From Caldifarciminota bacterium (GTDB lineage Bacteria; Hydrothermota; 32-111; QNBC01): 8,276 nt of DNA. The notes beneath the pieces were generated by a model, which worked only from the letters and a program-made list of their open reading frames with translations, made no database searches and was not told the DNA's origin. Shown in pieces: positions 6,824 to 8,276 of this stretch (the first letter of the stretch is position 1; every line of letters starts with the position of its first letter). The position numbers were made by a program, and so were the translations under genes. The DNA lies in assembly GCA_023132105.1 (NCBI GenBank), contig JAGLYS010000099.1:1-8276 (forward strand). The letters are read 5' to 3'.

Positions 6824-7377
6824 AGATTTAAATCCTTTGTCGATTTCTTAAATATGGGATCAATAAATTTTTCAAGATAGTACTTAGCTACCTCTCTGGA
6901 TTTCATTGATACACTTGATTCACCGTTCTGAGCCATTGCGTAATAACTCCAATTTGTCGAGCCGATTATAGTATAAAGGGAATCTATGACAAGCATTTTT
7001 GCATGTAGTGTTGTGTCCGGATCATCAAAATATGCCGTAACACCATGCTTTCTAAGATAGTCAACCGCTTCACTGTTACGCCTTGTGCTATTTTTATTCC
7101 AATTCGATGATTCTACGATAAGTCTAACCTTAACACCCTTATTGTGTGCAAATATAAGAGCATCTACAAGTTCTCTAATCGGATCACCTTCTCTATTAAA
7201 CGAAGCATGAACTTCAAGCATAGCAATATCAATTGTTTTCTCCGCATTTTTTATCATTTCAATTGTTCTTAAAAAATAATCCCTGTTATTCAAAACCTCA
7301 ACATCCTCAACGGGAATACCGTATAAGAAAGGGACAAAAATAAACAAAAGAAATATACACTTTATAACTCTATTCAT
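6820..7377 (-). CDS. Exported single-HKD phospholipase D-like protein (second of tandem pair)
   Basis: A 185-residue protein with an N-terminal signal peptide (hydrophobic 6-19), so it acts outside the cytoplasm. It has one PLD active-site motif: His125-x-Lys127-x4-Asp132 followed by GSTNWS (139-144). This is the layout of the Nuc-type endonucleases, which dimerise so that two HKD motifs make one active site; the same fold also includes phospholipases, so the substrate (DNA or lipid) is not settled. Near the N-terminus, NRDYFLRTIEMIKNAEKTIDIA starts the fold, as in the neighbour upstream. It resembles that neighbour throughout (NR start, V/I..S.WNK..T, HxK, GSxNWSYYA), suggesting an old tandem duplication. 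The ATG overlaps the upstream stop (ATGA) and has a GGAG site 5 nt before it. Its own stop overlaps the next start. Confidence 0.87.
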   Translation of the reverse strand: MNRVIKCIFLLFIFVPFLYGIPVEDVEVLNNRDYFLRTIEMIKNAEKTIDIAMLEVHASFNREGDPIRELVDALIFAHNKGVKVRLIVESSNWNKNSTRRNSEAVDYLRKHGVTAYFDDPDTTLHAKMLVIDSLYTIIGSTNWSYYAMAQNGESSVSMKSREVAKYYLEKFIDPIFKKSTKDLNL

Positions 7378-7940
7378 TTTAACTCCGGTTCCTTTGTGGA
7401 ACGCAATTTAACTTCATCATAGTATCTTAGGAATTCATCATATACAGGTTTTGAAAATACAGCTACTGTTGCTTCTTTATTGATTTCCAAGGCATAATAA
7501 CTCCAGTTCATCGAACCTACAATTGATATATATTCGTCAATTAGAACTATTTTATTATGTGATGTTGCAATCCCCGGATCGAAAAGAATTTTAATCTTAC
7601 CTTTTGAATGTTCCTTTATCCAATCTGTAAAAACGATATTCTTTTCGGTATTGCCCTTATTCCATGTTGAAACATCAATAATTATCTCTACATCTACTTC
7701 CCTATTTGCAGCATCTATGAGTGCATTATATATTTTATCATTAATGGAATTCTCATATTTCTCATAATACCTTGCGGTATAAATCAAAACCTTAATATTT
7801 TTTTGCGAATTATTTATCTTATCGACAAGAACTGGAACAAATTCTCTATTATTCATTGGTGTTATGCTATCACAAGGAACTGCACATAATTGAAGTGAGA
7901 ATAAAACAATGAACACAACAGATATGAATAATTTCTTCAT
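7374..7940 (-). CDS. Exported single-HKD phospholipase D-like protein (first of tandem pair)
   Basis: A 188-residue protein with a signal peptide (MKK then hydrophobic 4-18). It carries a single HKD motif: His128-x-Lys130-x4-Asp135 with GSMNWS at 142-147, as in Nuc-type endonucleases of the phospholipase D superfamily. The catalytic residues look complete, so activity is likely once dimerised; substrate could be nucleic acid or phospholipid. A longer reading from TTG at 7976 is possible, but that TTG is the first part of a TTGACA box and would put 12 polar residues before a standard signal peptide, so the ATG at 7940 is preferred. There is no Shine-Dalgarno site. It leads unit 1 and its stop overlaps the next PLD-like gene (ATGA). 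The pair may form a heterodimer. Confidence 0.85.
   Translation of the reverse strand: MKKLFISVVFIVLFSLQLCAVPCDSITPMNNREFVPVLVDKINNSQKNIKVLIYTARYYEKYENSINDKIYNALIDAANREVDVEIIIDVSTWNKGNTEKNIVFTDWIKEHSKGKIKILFDPGIATSHNKIVLIDEYISIVGSMNWSYYALEINKEATVAVFSKPVYDEFLRYYDEVKLRSTKEPELK
7383..7386 (-). promoter_or_regulatory. Shine-Dalgarno site of the second PLD-like gene
   Basis: GGAG on the minus strand, 5 nt before the ATG at 7377 and within the last codons of the upstream PLD-like gene. It supports this ATG as the start and coupled translation of the pair. Confidence 0.65.
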
Positions 7941-7947
7941 AGATGTA

Positions 7948-7976
7948 TTTATACAAAATTTTTTTATATTTGTCAA
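7948..7976 (-). promoter_or_regulatory. Putative sigma-70 promoter P1 for unit 1
   Basis: Minus strand: TTGACA (7976-7971, 6/6), a 17-nt spacer, then TATAAA (7953-7948, 5/6). The ATG at 7940 follows the -10 after 7 nt, so the start of transcription should fall on or next to the A of the ATG and the message would be leaderless. No Shine-Dalgarno sequence is present. It sits in the only sizeable intergenic gap (7941-8016), just after an unrelated oxidoreductase gene. No hairpin-plus-T-run terminator is seen in this gap, so read-through from upstream is also possible. Confidence 0.7.
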
Positions 7977-8016
7977 AGATAAAAATATTGTTTAAGATTT
8001 GACCCCAATTACACTA

Positions 8017-8276
8017 TCATTTTGAGTTTTGTTTTTTATTTTTAAAATATAAATTTATGCCTTCAGCTGACACTTTAGCATCTGCAATTGCAGTAACAGC
8101 ATCTAAATTTATATTAACAATATCTCCCCCTGCAAAAACCTTTGAAATAGTTGTTTGTCCATTCTCATCTACCTTAACCTTTCTTCTTTGAGTAAATTCA
8201 ATCTTTTCAAATAATTCTTTTGGTATAAATGAAAAATCAGGTGCCTGACCAATTGCTTCAATTATCATATCGCCTT
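8017..8276 (-). CDS. FAD/NAD(P)-dependent oxidoreductase, C-terminal fragment (glutamate-synthase small-subunit type)
   Basis: Only the last ~86 residues are in the window; the frame stays open past the right edge, so the Met at 8268 is internal. The visible part reads GDMIIEAIGQAPD, then KVKVDENGQTTISKVFAGGDIVN and TAIADAKVSAEGINLYF. The AIGQ element and the FAGGD motif that contacts the FAD ribityl/phosphate, followed by a helix, are typical of the C-terminal end of GltD-like pyridine nucleotide-disulfide oxidoreductases (glutamate synthase small subunit, NADH-dependent ferredoxin:NADP oxidoreductase subunits and relatives). Which member it is cannot be told without the N-terminal half. It ends in a lysine-rich tail and TGA at 8017-8019. 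Promoter P1 lies downstream, so it is probably not part of the PLD unit. Confidence 0.85.
   Translation of the reverse strand, partial: GDMIIEAIGQAPDFSFIPKELFEKIEFTQRRKVKVDENGQTTISKVFAGGDIVNINLDAVTAIADAKVSAEGINLYFKNKKQNSK

Noticed and set aside
7941..7976. TTG at 7976 as the start of the first PLD-like gene, adding 12 residues
   Set aside because: The TTG is part of a consensus TTGACA box, the added residues would precede a normal MKK signal peptide, and there is no ribosome-binding site for it.
7977..8016. Intrinsic terminator after the oxidoreductase gene
   Set aside because: No GC-rich hairpin followed by a T-run could be found; only weak, AT-rich pairing.

Overview
The window is AT-rich (about 30% G+C by eye) and almost wholly coding, with every convincing gene on the minus strand. 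It reads right to left as two closely packed transcription units plus the 3' end of an unrelated gene. Gene content (ComEC, a Roadblock/LC7 protein, secreted single-HKD phospholipase D-like proteins, and a GreA with a very long N-terminal extension) fits a bacterium, probably from a low-GC, little-studied lineage. The long GreA recalls spirochaetes, but the sequence alone does not fix the taxon. Protein motif calls were made by reading the translations, without database searches.

Right edge (8017 to beyond 8276): the C-terminal end of an FAD/NAD(P)-dependent oxidoreductase of the glutamate-synthase small-subunit type. A 76-bp gap holds a near-consensus sigma-70 promoter (P1), with its -10 box only 7 nt before an ATG and no Shine-Dalgarno sequence.

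Unit 1 (7940 to 2464): two exported PLD/Nuc-type proteins in tandem, an exported 5'-nucleotidase-fold protein that has lost almost all metal ligands, a degenerate YchF-like GTPase, and a 792-residue GreA. Each gene overlaps the next by 1-16 nt.

Unit 2 (2443 to the left edge): a J-domain/TPR protein, a Roadblock/LC7 protein and ComEC, the DNA-uptake channel, all overlapping. A second near-consensus promoter (P2) lies in the end of greA, again placed for a leaderless transcript, with an 18-bp near-palindrome across its spacer and -10.

No known system is recognised as a whole. Two proteins keep the fold of a well-known enzyme but lack key catalytic residues (nucleotidase-like and YchF-like). 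One possible theme is handling of extracellular nucleic acid: exported PLD nucleases and a nucleotidase-like binding protein upstream, ComEC downstream. This is inference from gene order only. There is no tRNA, rRNA, CRISPR array, insertion sequence or clear intrinsic terminator, and no gene-free stretch above 300 bp.
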